Below are positions 53,042 to 53,440 of a stretch of 53,440 nt of DNA, one piece after another. How positions within the stretch are numbered: position 1 is the stretch's first letter; each line of letters begins with the position of its first letter. Made by a program: the position numbers and the translations under genes. Source of the DNA: Bernardetiaceae bacterium (lineage in GTDB: Bacteria; Bacteroidota; Bacteroidia; Cytophagales; Thermoflexibacteraceae). The stretch covers positions 1 to 53,440 of the forward strand of contig JANWWZ010000018.1 in NCBI GenBank assembly GCA_025057115.1, given 5' to 3'. The notes beneath the pieces are model-generated. The model ran no database searches, was not told where the DNA came from, and saw nothing but the letters and a program-made list of their open reading frames with translations.

Positions 53042-53440
53042 TTATTTTGATAAAAATTTTTGCAGTCTTATTTCGTCAAGACCTGTTAGTTCTACTATTT
53101 GTGCAACACTGAAACCCTTCTCCAACAACCTGCGCGCAAACAATAACCGCTCCTCTAACCGACCCTCTTCTCTACCTCTCTCTATCCCTTCTTTCATGCC
53201 TTTTTCTATCCCTTCTTTTATACCTTTCTCTATCCCTTCTTTCATGCCTTTTTCTATCCCTTCTTTCATACCTTTTTCTATCCCTTCTTTTATACCTCTC
53301 TCTATCCCTTCTTTTATGCCTTCTTCCCTACCCTTTTCCAATCCTTCATTAAAACCTTCCTCCCGCGCCGTGTCAATGGTGTTCTTCACATCCCGATAGT
53401 ACTTCAAACTGTCTTCATATAACTCCCGCTCCTGCCTGCT
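53042..53440 (-). CDS. Rpn-family PD-(D/E)XK nuclease/transposase-like protein, C-terminal part (cut by window edge)
   Basis: Partial: the reading frame continues without a stop to base 53440 and beyond, so the N-terminal nuclease domain lies outside. The visible 132 residues begin SRQERELYEDSLKYYRDVKN, typical of the region after the PD-(D/E)XK domain in Rpn/putative transposase proteins, then a (K/R)GxxEGIE repeat array and a short helical tail (RRLLEKGFSVAQIVELTGLD). Family members promote RecA-independent recombination or DNA cleavage (established for E. coli RpnA). The apparent TTG start at 53407 is internal. Confidence 0.75.
   Translation of the reverse strand, partial: SRQERELYEDSLKYYRDVKNTIDTAREEGFNEGLEKGREEGIKEGIERGIKEGIEKGMKEGIEKGMKEGIEKGIKEGIEKGMKEGIERGREEGRLEERLLFARRLLEKGFSVAQIVELTGLDEIRLQKFLSK
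53182..53325 (-). repeat. Six in-frame 24-bp tandem repeats in the Rpn-like gene
   Basis: The string CTATCCCTTCTTT recurs exactly every 24 bp at 53182, 53206, 53230, 53254, 53278 and 53302. Each unit encodes eight residues of the type KGMKEGIE or RGIKEGIE. Units differ at a few silent or I/M positions. Because 24 is a multiple of three, gain or loss of units keeps the frame. Confidence 0.9.

Noticed and set aside
53182-53325. CRISPR-like array
   Set aside because: Units are contiguous with no spacers and lie in a coding frame.
53019-53399. Plus-strand Ser/Pro/Ile repeat open frame
   Set aside because: Mirror image of the minus-strand KGxxEGIE repeats; no start context or family.

Overview
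This window is a chromosomal segment of a Bacteroidota bacterium, most likely a gliding or T9SS-bearing member of the Cytophagales (lineage inferred from gene content, not from a database). Evidence: a porP-gldK-gldL-gldM-gldN type IX secretion/gliding cluster, Bacteroidota-restricted families (DUF4271, DUF3822, the conserved 73-residue DUF2795 protein, the HYC_CC_PP-type protein), a TonB receptor with an N-terminal carboxypeptidase-like domain, and promoters of the Bacteroidota type (TTTG, about 18-21 bp, TAnnTTTG). Coding density is high. I see no tRNA, rRNA, CRISPR array, prophage or intact insertion sequence. Base composition looks uniform, around 45% GC by eye.

Layout: (1) 1-5710: aroA, an EamA transporter, and a complete pstSCAB phosphate importer with overlapping genes but no phoU. 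(2) 5839-10664: an ScfR/RamB-type regulator divergent from the glyoxylate-shunt genes aceB and aceA. The intervening 316 bp carry three short palindromes and an excellent promoter. (3) 10891-18496: a FtsX/LolE-like permease overlapping a BioF-family enzyme, a secreted amidotransferase-like protein, a DUF349 protein and small conserved Bacteroidota genes. (4) 18611-18975: a decayed IS5-type transposase that escaped ordinary ORF calling. (5) 18995-26898: nnr, a small His/Cys-rich protein plus TonB receptor pair, then a membrane Fe-S oxidoreductase, DUF4271 and hemD. (6) 26937-32820: the T9SS core, broken into transcription units by strong terminators after gldK, gldM and gldN. (7) 33054-42788: mutT, alaS, then a minus-strand run of overlapping genes (family 2 glycosyltransferase, ECF sigma factor, GHL10 glycosidase), a DUF6671 zinc-ribbon protein, proA and dapF. 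(8) 42833-52988: ruvX, def, hemL, gltX, a lipoprotein, trxB, an M23/LysM endopeptidase, pheA, marC, leuD and a small membrane protein. (9) The right edge cuts into an Rpn-type nuclease/transposase-like gene whose C-terminus is built from six 24-bp tandem repeats.

Most genes are core metabolism and housekeeping. The features most worth a second look are the ScfR-aceBA regulatory region, the translationally coupled glycosyltransferase-sigma-glycosidase operon without an anti-sigma gene, the structured leader ahead of the TonB receptor, the punctuated gld operon, the IS relic and the in-frame repeat array. I did not find a convincing wholly new multi-gene system.

Start codons were re-chosen in many places: several long reading frames begin at TTG or GTG codons that lie inside promoters, and the downstream ATG gives the usual family N-terminus.
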